A DNA stretch of 64,000 nucleotides from Halorubrum ezzemoulense DSM 17463. GTDB taxonomy: Archaea > Halobacteriota > Halobacteria > Halobacteriales > Haloferacaceae. Made by a program: the position numbers and the translations under genes. Below are positions 16,006-24,330 of this stretch, in pieces. The stretch lies in contig NZ_NEDJ01000001.1 in NCBI RefSeq assembly GCF_002114285.1, forward strand, positions 62,001 through 126,000, written 5' to 3'. The notes beneath the pieces are model-generated. The model was given only the letters and a program-made list of their open reading frames with translations. It was not told the origin of the DNA and did no database searches. Position 1 is the first letter of the stretch, and each line of letters starts with the position of its first letter.

Positions 16006-17052
16006 TCAGTACGCGAACGGCCACGTGCGCAGGTACTCCTTGATCTTGCCCAGCCCGGCCAACACCCCCTTCGGCTCGACGGCGAGCACGACGATGATGA
16101 TCGAACCGAAGAACACCGGCAGCAGGGCGGTCGCGTTGGTTCCCGTGAGGTCGGCGAGGTAGTTCAGCCCGTCGTTGAGGTAGTCCTGCACGAGCGTGAC
16201 GACGCCGACGCCGAGCAGCGCCCCCCACACGCGCCCGAGGCCGCCGAACAGCAGCATGACGTAGTGTTCGAGCGTGAGCCCGAGGGTGAAGTACTCCGCG
16301 TTGATGAAGCCGATCTGGAACCCGAACAGCCCGCCCGCGACACCGATCATGAACCCGCCGATGGCGAACGCGAGCAGCTTGTTCTTGAACACGTTGACAC
16401 CGAGGACGGACGCGGAGAGGTCGTTCTCGTGGATGGCGCGGAACGTCTTTCCGATCCCGGTCCGCGAGAGGTTCAGCGACAGCAACGCGAACACTAACAA
16501 CAGCACCAGCGCGAGCAGGTACTTGTCGATGGTCGTGCCGAGGGCGCCGACCGGGCCGACGAGGCCCACGTTCGAGGGCACCGACTGGGTCGTTCCGCCG
16601 TGGATGAACGCGAGCTGCGGGTTCACGAAGAACCACTCCTCGGCGATGAACTGGAGCGCCAGCGTCGAGATGGCGATGTAGAACCCCTTGACCCGGAACG
16701 ACGGGAGGCCGAAGCCGACCGCGACCAGCGCGGAGATCAGGCCGCCGACGGCGAGCGCCGGAAACAGCCCCGCGCCGACGGCGAGCAGCCTGCTCGTGCT
16801 GTACGCGCCGATGGCCATGAACGCGCCCTGCGCGAGCACGATCTCGCCCGCGTAGCCGAGGATGACGTTGAGCCCCAACACCGCGATGGCGAAGATGTAC
16901 GCCTGCGTCAGCAGCGTCACGGTCCCGCCGCCGAGCAGGAACGGCGCGATGAAGGGGATCGGCAGCCCCAGGGCGAGCGCGATCTTCTGCGTCCGCCACC
17001 GGACGAGGCCCATCCGCGACTCGTAGTCGGTGAAGTACTCACCGCAGGGCAT
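16006..17052 (-). CDS. livM: Branched-chain-type ABC transporter permease (LivM)
   Basis: A 348-residue permease with about nine spans and the conserved LivM core (LGLNVILGYAGEIVLAQGAFMAIGAYST; GIGKTFRAIHENDLSASVLGVNV, the cytoplasmic coupling loop; MLLFGGLGRVWGALLGVG). It forms the channel with LivH. It is the last gene of the liv operon; unlike the others it is separated from its neighbour, by 87 bases after livH. The ATG at 17052 is preceded by GGGGGGTGG, a good Shine-Dalgarno-like stretch. A frame shifted by one starts at 17137 and runs into the same place, so an N-terminal frameshift cannot be excluded. Confidence 0.9.
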   Translation of the reverse strand: MPCGEYFTDYESRMGLVRWRTQKIALALGLPIPFIAPFLLGGGTVTLLTQAYIFAIAVLGLNVILGYAGEIVLAQGAFMAIGAYSTSRLLAVGAGLFPALAVGGLISALVAVGFGLPSFRVKGFYIAISTLALQFIAEEWFFVNPQLAFIHGGTTQSVPSNVGLVGPVGALGTTIDKYLLALVLLLVFALLSLNLSRTGIGKTFRAIHENDLSASVLGVNVFKNKLLAFAIGGFMIGVAGGLFGFQIGFINAEYFTLGLTLEHYVMLLFGGLGRVWGALLGVGVVTLVQDYLNDGLNYLADLTGTNATALLPVFFGSIIIVVLAVEPKGVLAGLGKIKEYLRTWPFAY

Positions 17053-17139
17053 GCGACCACCCCCCTTCGGCCGCGGCCGTTCGAGTCGTCGGTACGCCGC
17101 CGGAGCGCCGCGTGGCGCGCGAACTGTGTCCGTTCATGG

Positions 17140-18093
17140 TCAGAGCCTCTCTATCCGCTCGGTGCCAAACAGGCCGTACGGCTTCACCAGAATGACGACG
17201 AGCAGGAGGATGAGGGGGAGTATCTCCCCGAACCCCGCGCCGAAGTTGGCCTGAACGTCCGTGAACGGGACGTACACCGCCGTGCCGCCCACGAGGTAGT
17301 ACGAGCCGAGTTCCTGGAGGACGCCCACGACGATCGAGCCGATGAACGCCCCGGGGATGCTGTCGAGGCCGCCCAACACGACGGCGGCGAAGATGATGAT
17401 CCCCGTGTTCTCGATGGAGACCGCCGCCCCGCCGCTGGAGGTCGCGAGCAGGATGCCGCCGATGGCGGTGATGGCGATCGAGAGCGTCCACGCGAGCGCG
17501 ATGGTGCGCTCGATCGAGACGCCGAGCACCATCGCCGCCTGCTCGTCGCTGGCCGACGCCCGGAGGATCGACCCGGTGACGGTCTCGCGGAAGAACAGCA
17601 TCAGCACGGCGACGACGACGAGCGCGATGGCGACGGCGATGGCGTACGCCGCCTGTATCGAGGTGCCCAGCGGGAGGCTGAGCTGGCCGCCGAACGTCAG
17701 CGCCGACGGGTACGCCTGCGCGTTCTGGCCGTACAGGAAGAAGACGACGCCCTCGAGGATGCTGCCGAGCGCCAGCGTCACGATGATGACTGACAGCACC
17801 GGTTCGCCGATGAACTGGCGGAACACGACGCGTTCGAGCGCCAGCCCGAGCACGAGGCCGAGCAGGACCGTCACGAGCACCGCGGCCCACGCGGGGATCG
17901 CCGCCGGGAGCACGGTGGCCGTGCCGAAGACCACGACCCCGTACGCGCCGATCATCGCGATCTGGCCCTGCGCGAAGTTCAGGACGCCGGTCACCTTGTA
18001 GATGAGCGAGAAGCCCATGGCCACGAGCGCGTACAGCGCGCCCAGTCCGAGTCCGCTCAGCGAGATGTCGATGAACGTGACCCAGTCGACCAT
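17140..18093 (-). CDS. livH: Branched-chain-type ABC transporter permease (LivH)
   Basis: A 317-residue permease with about eight spans. Conserved LivH features: GLGALYALVAMGFSLIYKVTGVLNFAQGQIAMIGAY near the N-terminus, ERVVFRQF, ASDEQAAMVLGVSIERTIALAW (cytoplasmic coupling helix) and AVVLGGLDSIPGAFIGSIVVG. It forms the membrane channel with LivM. The ATG directly abuts the stop codon of the acyl-CoA ligase gene with no intervening base, showing strong translational coupling in the operon. Confidence 0.93.
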   Translation of the reverse strand: MVDWVTFIDISLSGLGLGALYALVAMGFSLIYKVTGVLNFAQGQIAMIGAYGVVVFGTATVLPAAIPAWAAVLVTVLLGLVLGLALERVVFRQFIGEPVLSVIIVTLALGSILEGVVFFLYGQNAQAYPSALTFGGQLSLPLGTSIQAAYAIAVAIALVVVAVLMLFFRETVTGSILRASASDEQAAMVLGVSIERTIALAWTLSIAITAIGGILLATSSGGAAVSIENTGIIIFAAVVLGGLDSIPGAFIGSIVVGVLQELGSYYLVGGTAVYVPFTDVQANFGAGFGEILPLILLLVVILVKPYGLFGTERIERL

Positions 18094-20172
18094 CTAGCTC
18101 ACCTCCAGTTCGCGGTCGTCGTCGAGGACCGGTTGGTCCACGTCGACGATGCGCATGACGCCGCGTTCATCGGACTCTCTGCCGTCTTGGTACGTGATCG
18201 TGAGCTCCATTGCTATCTCGGTGCTGCCGTCGTACAGGGCGGTCACGAGGTCGCCGTACCGGTCCACGACGACCTCGCGGCGGAGCTTCCCGGTGCGGGT
18301 GAGCTCCCCGTCGTCGGCGTCGAACTCCTTGAACAGGAGCACGAACCGCCGGATCGGGTTGTCGAGGTCCTCGTTGGTCTCGGCGACCACTCCGCGAAGC
18401 AGCTCTAAGACCGGTTCCTTCCGCGTTAGGTCGCTGTACCCCGCGTACTGGATGTCTCGCTGGTCGGCCCACTCCGCGACGTTGTCGTACCGAATGTTCA
18501 GCACCGCGGTGAGCTCGGCGCGGTCGTCGCCGACGACCATCGCCTCCTTCACGTAGGGGTTGAACTTCAGCTTCGTCTCGACGCTGATCGGCGCGACGGC
18601 GGTGCCGTCGCTCATCTCCAACACGTCGTCCATCCGGTCGAAGATCCGCACGTGGTCGTCGTCGGTGAGCGCGCCGAAGTCGTCGGTGTGGAGCCAGCCG
18701 TCCTCGAACGCCGACTCCGTCTTCTCCGGCATCCCGTAGTAGCCGGAGGTGACGACCGGGCCGCGGACGAGGAGTTCACCGCCCGGCGTGATGCCCACCT
18801 CGACGTTCGGGAACACCTCGCCGACCGTCTCGACCTGGACATCGTCGTCGCGGTGCATCGTCACGAAGCCGCACACCTCGGACTGCCCCCAGATCTGCTT
18901 GAGCGGGACGCCCATCGCGTGGTAGTACTCGAAGTGGTCCTCCCCGAGCGGGCCCCCGCCGGTGTAGACGTTCTTCGCGCGCTTCAGCCCGATCTTGTCG
19001 AGTATCGGGCGGTACGCCACCCAGTACGACAGCCAGTGGGCACCGCGCAGCCACGCCGGCGGCTCCTCGTCGTTCCTGTCGCCGATGACGTACTCGGCGT
19101 ACTTCTCGCCGATGCTCGTCGCCTTCTCGTACACCCAGCGCTTGAACCGGGTGGTGTTCTCGACCTTCGCCTTGATATCCGCGACCCACGCCTCGTACCG
19201 CTTCGGCGACGAGAAGATGATCTCCGGGCCGATCTCGCGGAGGTCCTCCTCTTCCGTTTCGGGCTGTTCGGGGAAGTTCGCGGTCCAGCCGGCGACGAAC
19301 GCGGCCGCGAGCAGGATCATCTGCTCGCCCACCCACGCCATCGGGAGGTAGGAGAAGTAGTCCGACTCCTTCGGCAGCGGGTCGATGTCGATGGCGGCGT
19401 TGGCGAGGTTCACGAGGTTGAAATGCGAGAGCCGGACGCGTTTCGGCATCCCCGTCGTCCCCGACGTGGGCGCGAGCATCGCGGTCGCCTCCGCGGGCAC
19501 GGCCTGGATCTCGGACGCGAGGTAGTCGTCGCTCACGGCCCCGGACTCGCGGCGCTCGCGGCCGCGCTCCTCGACGTCCTCGTAGGCGACGATCTCCGGG
19601 TCGCCCGGCTCGGTCTTCTCGCCGTTCTCGTACCGGAACATCCCCTTGTCGTCCCGGTAGATGATGGTCGACAGCGACGGCACGTCGCCCGAGACGAGGA
19701 GGAGCTTGTCCACCATCTCTTGGTCTTCCGCGTACACCACCTCGGGCTCGAGCAGTCGGAGCTGCTTCTCGATGTCCTCGGGCAGCATGTCCTCGTAGTT
19801 CGGGGCCGCCATCCCGCCGAGGGACTGCGCGGCGATCCACGCCCACAGCTGGTGCGGGCGGTTGTAGCCGATGGTGAACAGCACGTCCTCGTCGCCGAAC
19901 CCGTACTCCTCTAAGCCGAGCGCGAACCGCTCCATCCGGTCGTAGTACTCCTCCCAAGTGAACTCCTGCCAGACTCCGTACCGCTTCCAGCGCAGGGCGA
20001 TGTCGTCAGGATGCTCGGCGGCGTGGTCGATGAGGATCTCGGGGAGCGCCCGGTCGGAGACGATGGGAACCGACTCGCCCTCCGGCGCGGTCAGGACGCG
20101 CTCGACGGAGAGCCCCGAGTCGTCGGAGTCGCCCGACGCGACGCCCTCGCTCTCGGCGTTGTCGGCCGCCAT
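18094..20172 (-). CDS. Long-chain acyl-CoA synthetase/AMP-dependent ligase inside the liv operon
   Basis: A 692-residue adenylate-forming ligase. The P-loop LAPTSGTTGMPKRVRLSHFN, the adenine motif (IWGQSEVCGFVT), the hinge region (HTDDFGALTDDDHVRIFDRMDDV) and a C-terminal subdomain are present. Domain lengths fit long-chain or aryl acyl-CoA synthetases (COG1022 type). It would activate a carboxylic acid to its CoA thioester using ATP. It lies between livG and livH, abutting both with zero intervening bases, so the ligase is made together with the transporter. This suggests the importer brings in an aromatic or fatty acid that is activated at the membrane; the substrate is unknown. Confidence 0.93.
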   Translation of the reverse strand: MAADNAESEGVASGDSDDSGLSVERVLTAPEGESVPIVSDRALPEILIDHAAEHPDDIALRWKRYGVWQEFTWEEYYDRMERFALGLEEYGFGDEDVLFTIGYNRPHQLWAWIAAQSLGGMAAPNYEDMLPEDIEKQLRLLEPEVVYAEDQEMVDKLLLVSGDVPSLSTIIYRDDKGMFRYENGEKTEPGDPEIVAYEDVEERGRERRESGAVSDDYLASEIQAVPAEATAMLAPTSGTTGMPKRVRLSHFNLVNLANAAIDIDPLPKESDYFSYLPMAWVGEQMILLAAAFVAGWTANFPEQPETEEEDLREIGPEIIFSSPKRYEAWVADIKAKVENTTRFKRWVYEKATSIGEKYAEYVIGDRNDEEPPAWLRGAHWLSYWVAYRPILDKIGLKRAKNVYTGGGPLGEDHFEYYHAMGVPLKQIWGQSEVCGFVTMHRDDDVQVETVGEVFPNVEVGITPGGELLVRGPVVTSGYYGMPEKTESAFEDGWLHTDDFGALTDDDHVRIFDRMDDVLEMSDGTAVAPISVETKLKFNPYVKEAMVVGDDRAELTAVLNIRYDNVAEWADQRDIQYAGYSDLTRKEPVLELLRGVVAETNEDLDNPIRRFVLLFKEFDADDGELTRTGKLRREVVVDRYGDLVTALYDGSTEIAMELTITYQDGRESDERGVMRIVDVDQPVLDDDRELEVS

Positions 20173-21006
20173 CTACTCGACCCCCGTGTAGACGCGGGCG
20201 ACCTCGGGGTCGTTCGTCACCTCCTCGGGCGGCCCGCGGGCGATGACGCCGCCCTTCTGCATGACGATCATCCGCTCGGAGACGGCGGTGACGACTTCGA
20301 GGTCGTGCTCGATCATCACGAGCGTCAGCCCCTCCTCCTCGTGGAGGTCGGTCAGGAAGCGGATCATGTCGTACTTCTCGTCGAAGGTGAGCCCGCTCAT
20401 CGCCTCGTCGAGCAGGAGCACGTCCGGTTCGAGCGCGAGCGAGCGGGCGAGGTCCACGCGCCGCTGGACGCCGAGCGGCAGCGTCGACACCGTCGTGTGG
20501 CGGTGTTCCCAGAGCTCGAGGTAGTCGAGTATCTCCTCGACGAACCGCATGTTCTCGGCCTCCGTCTTCCGGCCGGTCCCGTAGTACAGCATCGCCGAGA
20601 GTACGTTCGGGCGCTCGGCGACGGCCCGGGTCGTCATCACGTTCTCTAAGACGTCCTCGCTCTCGAACAGCTCCAAGCCCTGGAACGTCCGCCCGATGCC
20701 GTGGCGCGCGCGGTAGTGTTCCGGCCTGCCGCTGACCTCCTCGCCGTTCAGGAACACCTCGCTCCCGGCGTCGGGCGTGTAGAAACCGTTGAGGATGTTC
20801 AACAGCGTGGTCTTCCCGGCCCCGTTCGGACCGACGATGGACACCCACTCGCCGTCGGCGACACCGAGGTCCACGTCGTCGACGGCGGTGATCGAGCCGA
20901 ACGTCTTGGTCACGTTCCGGCAGCCGATCGCGGCGTCCTCGGGAGAAACGTGAGTCCCGCCTCTGAGCGCCGCCGCCCGCGTCTCGGCCTCCTGATCTGC
21001 GCTCAT
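20173..21006 (-). CDS. livG: Branched-chain-type ABC transporter ATPase (LivG)
   Basis: A 277-residue ABC ATPase. Walker A is VGPNGAGKTTLLN; the signature region reads TLPLGVQRRVDLARSLA, a variant of the LSGGQ/LAYGQQR consensus; Walker B is DVLLLDEAMSGL, and the switch His is in MIEHDLEVV. It powers import with LivF. The ATG at 21006 overlaps the livF stop by one base (TGATG), which defines the start; the longer reading upstream is the livF coding region in another frame. The Leu-Pro-Leu in the signature is unusual but close to LivG sequences. Confidence 0.93.
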   Translation of the reverse strand: MSADQEAETRAAALRGGTHVSPEDAAIGCRNVTKTFGSITAVDDVDLGVADGEWVSIVGPNGAGKTTLLNILNGFYTPDAGSEVFLNGEEVSGRPEHYRARHGIGRTFQGLELFESEDVLENVMTTRAVAERPNVLSAMLYYGTGRKTEAENMRFVEEILDYLELWEHRHTTVSTLPLGVQRRVDLARSLALEPDVLLLDEAMSGLTFDEKYDMIRFLTDLHEEEGLTLVMIEHDLEVVTAVSERMIVMQKGGVIARGPPEEVTNDPEVARVYTGVE

Positions 21007-21857
21007 CAGGTCCACCTCTTGCGGATCTTGTAGTGCCTGATGTCGGTGTAGCGGGAGTCCTCGCTGGACGTGCCGAGGTAGAACTCCTTGATCTCCTCGC
21101 GCTGGACGAGATCGTCGGCCGGGTCGTGAAGCTCTATCTGCCCGTTCTCCATGACGTAGCCGTAGTCGGCGATCTCCAGGGTGCGCTTGGCGTTCTGGTC
21201 GGCGATGAGCATCGTGATGTCCTCCTTCCTGTTGATCTCCACGAGCGTCTCGAAGATGTCCCTGACAAGTTTCGGCGCGAGGCCGAGCGACGGCTCGTCC
21301 AACAGGAGCAGGTTCGGCCGGTGGATGAGCGCTCGCGCGATGACGAGCATCTGCTGTTGCCCGCCGCTGGCGTAGCCCGCCTTGAGGTCTAAGATGTCCT
21401 CCAACTGCGGGAAGTACTCGAAGGCGATCTGGTAGTCGTCCTCGTCGAACCGGAACCGGCGGCCCTCGCGGTAGAGCCCGCACCGGAGGTTCTCCTCGAC
21501 GGTGAGGTCCTCGAACACCCGCCTTCCTTCGAGGATGTGCGTGATGCCGCGGCCGACCATCTCGTTGGCGCCGTAGTTGGTCACGTCCTCGCCGCGCAGG
21601 AAAACACGACCCCGCGTGACCTCGCCGCGCTCGCTCCGCCCGATGCCGCTGATCATCTTCAGTATCGTCGATTTCCCGGCGCCGTTCGGGCCGAGCAGCG
21701 CGACGATGTCGCCCTCGCTGGCCGACATCGAGACGCCCTGCACGGCGAGGAAGTGCCGGTCGTAGACGATCTCGACGTTGTCGAGTTCGACGACCGGTGG
21801 ATCGCCGTCGCCCGCCGCGGCCGTCGCGTCCGCGGTCGTTTGCTCGTCGGTCGCCAT
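21006..21857 (-). CDS. livF: Branched-chain-type ABC transporter ATPase (LivF)
   Basis: A 283-residue ABC ATPase. Walker A is LGPNGAGKSTILK, the signature YASGGQQQMLVIARAL, Walker B NLLLLDEPSLGLAP, and the Q-loop/H-loop region ends MLIADQNAKRTLEIAD, with Gln-Asn in place of the usual switch His, as is common in LivF. It has a 25-residue acidic N-terminal extension. The start ATG at 21857 overlaps the livK stop by one base (TGATG); the GTG one codon upstream is less likely. It is the partner ATPase of LivG. Confidence 0.93.
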   Translation of the reverse strand: MATDEQTTADATAAAGDGDPPVVELDNVEIVYDRHFLAVQGVSMSASEGDIVALLGPNGAGKSTILKMISGIGRSERGEVTRGRVFLRGEDVTNYGANEMVGRGITHILEGRRVFEDLTVEENLRCGLYREGRRFRFDEDDYQIAFEYFPQLEDILDLKAGYASGGQQQMLVIARALIHRPNLLLLDEPSLGLAPKLVRDIFETLVEINRKEDITMLIADQNAKRTLEIADYGYVMENGQIELHDPADDLVQREEIKEFYLGTSSEDSRYTDIRHYKIRKRWT

Positions 21858-23152
21858 CACAGTCCGATCCAGGAGTCGCGACGGGGCAGTTCGACGCTGG
21901 TGTCGAAGCTCAGGCTGCCGTCGGTGACCTCGAACAGCCGCCCGTTCATCGTCGGGCGCCGGTCGTCCTCCGCGTAGCTGAACGGCTCAGCGAGGCCGAA
22001 CATGTCGTCGTCCTCGATGCCGAACATCCCCTGTCTGACGTTCGGCCCGGTCGTGACGTCGTTCCCGGCCTCGGCCGCGTTCTGCAGGCCCTTCAGCGCG
22101 AGCAGCGCGTGGATCACGCCGCGCACGTAGTTGAGTTGGGCGACCTCCGGGTCGTCCATGCTGCGCCCCTCGCGCTCGAAGTTCGCCTCGATGATCTCCG
22201 CGCCCCGGCCGCCGCTGTCGAGAGCGCCCTGGAACGTTCGGAACGCGTTGACGTATCGCACGCCCTCGAAGATGTCGGGCGACTGCTGGACCACGCGCTC
22301 GTCGACGGTGTAGGTCAGGCCGCACACCGTCAGGTCGGGGTAGATGTCCTGTCGGTCCTCCAAGAGCACCCGCATCGGCGCGGACGTGTTCTGGTGGATG
22401 AGGTAGTCGATCTCCTGGTCGCGGGCCTGTCTGAGCTGCGTGGTCGCGGAGTTGGCGGTCAGCGGGAGGTTGATGTCCGAGGCCACGTCGAGCCCGAGCT
22501 CCTCGGCGTACTGCTTGCCGCCCTCGACGGGCGACCGCCCGAACGCCGTGTTAGAGAAGATGAACCCGACCGTCGCCTCGGGGTCGTTGTCCGCGATCCA
22601 CCGCAGGTGGGCGCGGGCCTGGCTGGTGTAATCGAGGTTCCCGAAGAAGTTGTACGGGAACTCCTCGGTGACGAGGTTCGCGGAGTAGGACGCGGAGACG
22701 TACACCACCTCGTCGTCCGCGACGGTGCCCGCCAGCGCCTCGGTGTCGGCGGTCCCCCAGCCGATGATCAGCGGCGGCGACGACTCCGAGGTGTACTGCT
22801 GGTAGTACTGCTGGGCCTGCGGCACCTCGTAGGCGTAGTCGTTGTTCGGATGGTCGATGCTCACGTCGAACAGGTCGTTCTCGTTGATGTACGTGATGGT
22901 GTCGCGAGAGCCGATGGCCGTCGGCCGGCCCACGTCGGAAGTCGCGCCGCTCTCGTCGTATATCCCGGGCACCGTAACGGAATCGGGCATCCCCCCGCTC
23001 CCTCCGCCGCCGCTGCCACTTCCGCTGTCTCCGCCGTCCCCGCCGCCGATACATCCGGCGAGCGCCAGCGTCGCCGCTCCGGCGGCACCGCTCTTCAGGA
23101 CGTTGCGCCGCCGGTACAGCCTCGTCGGATCCCCTGTGTTATCATTTGTCAT
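21857..23152 (-). CDS. livK: Branched-chain-type ABC transporter substrate-binding lipoprotein (LivK family)
   Basis: A 431-residue secreted binding protein. It has a twin-arginine signal (RRRNVLK, residues 14-20), a hydrophobic stretch and a lipobox LAGC with the lipidated Cys at 34, followed by a Gly/Ser/Asp linker. The mature part is a two-lobed periplasmic-binding-protein fold of the leucine-binding (HAAT) type. It is the first gene of the operon livK-livF-livG-ligase-livH-livM. The substrate cannot be named; the embedded acyl-CoA ligase argues for a carboxylic acid rather than only amino acids. The divergent usp gene starts 160 bases upstream. Confidence 0.92.
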   Translation of the reverse strand: MTNDNTGDPTRLYRRRNVLKSGAAGAATLALAGCIGGGDGGDSGSGSGGGGSGGMPDSVTVPGIYDESGATSDVGRPTAIGSRDTITYINENDLFDVSIDHPNNDYAYEVPQAQQYYQQYTSESSPPLIIGWGTADTEALAGTVADDEVVYVSASYSANLVTEEFPYNFFGNLDYTSQARAHLRWIADNDPEATVGFIFSNTAFGRSPVEGGKQYAEELGLDVASDINLPLTANSATTQLRQARDQEIDYLIHQNTSAPMRVLLEDRQDIYPDLTVCGLTYTVDERVVQQSPDIFEGVRYVNAFRTFQGALDSGGRGAEIIEANFEREGRSMDDPEVAQLNYVRGVIHALLALKGLQNAAEAGNDVTTGPNVRQGMFGIEDDDMFGLAEPFSYAEDDRRPTMNGRLFEVTDGSLSFDTSVELPRRDSWIGL

Positions 23153-23312
23153 GAGTATCTACCTACCACCCAGAGCCACGTACTACATAATCATTAGGGA
23201 TGGATTCACTCGCCTGCGGGCAGTCCTTCGGTCGCCGCGGCGCTCGAGAGCATCGCGCGGAGCGATCCGGTCCGCCGAAACAGTCAAATGCGAGTGCCGC
23301 AACGACTGTCGC

Positions 23313-23708
23313 ATGTTCACTTTTGTCGTGGGTATCGACGCGGACGAGGACCGGGCCAGCGCGCAAGCCGAGACGATCGCGTCGATGCCGCTGGAGACGG
23401 ACGACGTGACGGCGGTCCTCGTTCACTCCTTCAGCGAGAACAGGGAGGGGGGCACCGTCGAACAGGTAAAGTCAGTTCGGGTCGCTCGGTCGCGACTCGA
23501 AGACGCCGGGATCGAGGTGACGCCCGAGGGGTACGGCGGCGACGCGGCCCGAGCGATCCTCAACGTCGCCGACGAGTACGACGCCGACCAGATCGTCGTC
23601 GCCGGGCGGAAGCGCACCCCCACCGGGAAGGTCCTGTTCGGCAGCGTCACGCAGAGCGTCATCCTCGACACCGAACGGCCGGTCCTCGTCTGCAGCGGGG
23701 GCGAGTAA
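23313..23708 (+). CDS. Universal stress protein (UspA family)
   Basis: A 131-residue Usp domain starting MFTFVVGIDADEDRA. The C-terminal nucleotide-binding signature is GRKRTPTGKVLFGSVTQSVILDTERPVLV, with the G-2x-G-9x-G-S pattern loosened. The start is fixed by the first beta strand, and AGTCAAATG about 27 bases upstream is a weak TATA-like box. It is transcribed divergently from the liv operon. Role unknown beyond stress signalling. Confidence 0.88.
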   Translation: MFTFVVGIDADEDRASAQAETIASMPLETDDVTAVLVHSFSENREGGTVEQVKSVRVARSRLEDAGIEVTPEGYGGDAARAILNVADEYDADQIVVAGRKRTPTGKVLFGSVTQSVILDTERPVLVCSGGE

Positions 23709-23810
23709 CCGACCTCACCCTGCTTCGCTCGCGCTGACAGGCTCGCTCGTTGGGGGGCTCGCTCGTTGAGGGTGGGGCTTCGATGTGGTCCTCGCCGTCA
23801 TGCGACGCGA

Positions 23811-23831
23811 CGGGGCGTTTTGTGCGCCCCG
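23811..23831. repeat. Short GC hairpin with T-rich loop
   Basis: CGGGGCG (23811-23817), loop TTTTGTG, then CGCCCCG (23825-23831): a perfect 7-bp stem. It lies about 100 bases after the usp stop codon and may aid termination or RNA stability. Confidence 0.45.
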
Positions 23832-24095
23832 CCTACCGAACGCCCTTCGGAGTCAGTGAACCCACCGTTCGGGGCCGGGCTACTGCGACCCGCACTGCGC
23901 GGGACTTGTGCCAGCACAGCACTAGTCGCCAATACAGCGGGATGTAGATTAACAGTTGCTCAGTATCATGTCAGTTTCCGCTCCGCCCTACTCGCTCGCT
24001 TCGGTCGCTCTCTCCTCACGGGTCGCAGGCCCGGGCGCCCGGTCGAGCGGTCGCCGCGACCACAGCCGCCGGTCGTCGGGGGCCGTCGCGATCAG

Positions 24096-24101
24096 TTTAT
24101 A
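24096..24101 (+). promoter_or_regulatory. TATA box of the box C/D RNA gene
   Basis: CAGTTTATACCC in a gene-free region; TTTATA is centred about 26 bases before the predicted 5' end of the guide RNA at 24125. Confidence 0.7.
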
Positions 24102-24124
24102 CCCGCGAGCGAGTAGATCGCACC

Positions 24125-24191
24125 GTGGTGGCGATGACGAGTCGGTTACCCCCACTGAGCCCCTTGTGATGACGGGTTTCGACCGAGCCAC
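24125..24191 (+). ncRNA. Candidate box C/D 2'-O-methylation guide RNA
   Basis: All parts of an archaeal box C/D RNA occur in order: terminal stem GTGGT (24125-24129) pairing with GCCAC (24187-24191); box C GCGATGA (24131-24137, one mismatch to RUGAUGA); box D' CTGA (24155-24158); box C' GTGATGA (24166-24172, perfect); box D CCGA (24183-24186, one mismatch to CUGA). The stem and box spacing leave a 3-base bulge, as needed for a kink-turn. The guides are 17 and 10 bases. By the box plus five rule they would address a G in TGGGGGTAACC and an A in TCGAAACCCG; the target RNAs were not identified. A TATA box is correctly placed. Confidence 0.72.
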
Positions 24192-24330
24192 CGTTTCCGC
24201 ACCCGCCAGCGGCGCGGCCGAGCCGCCCCGGAGTGAAAGTGGTCCTGAGCGACGGTGTCAAGGCGCTGTCTGGCGGTTTCGAGGCGAAGAGGCCGGGTCG
24301 ATCGGCGTCGATCGAACGCGGGGTCGCCGC

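Larger units (their letters stand above)
23709..24124. other. 416-base gene-free region
   Basis: No credible gene in either strand. It holds a direct repeat of GGCTCGCTCGTTG (23740-23752 and 23757-23769), a 7-bp hairpin at 23811-23831, a patch of lower GC with TGTAGATTAACAG around 23944, and the promoter of the small RNA at its right end. The local sequence style differs from the flanking genes, so a decayed mobile element is possible, but no transposase remnant is recognisable. Confidence 0.55.

Noticed and set aside
20173-21483. A longer LivG beginning at 21483
   Set aside because: The extra 159 codons are the livF region read in another frame and are Arg/Pro-rich; the ATG at 21006 overlaps the livF stop and starts the ATPase domain.
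23709-24124. Pseudogene or transposase remnant
   Set aside because: No translated fragment on either strand matches a transposase or other known protein motif, so it stays an unexplained gap.
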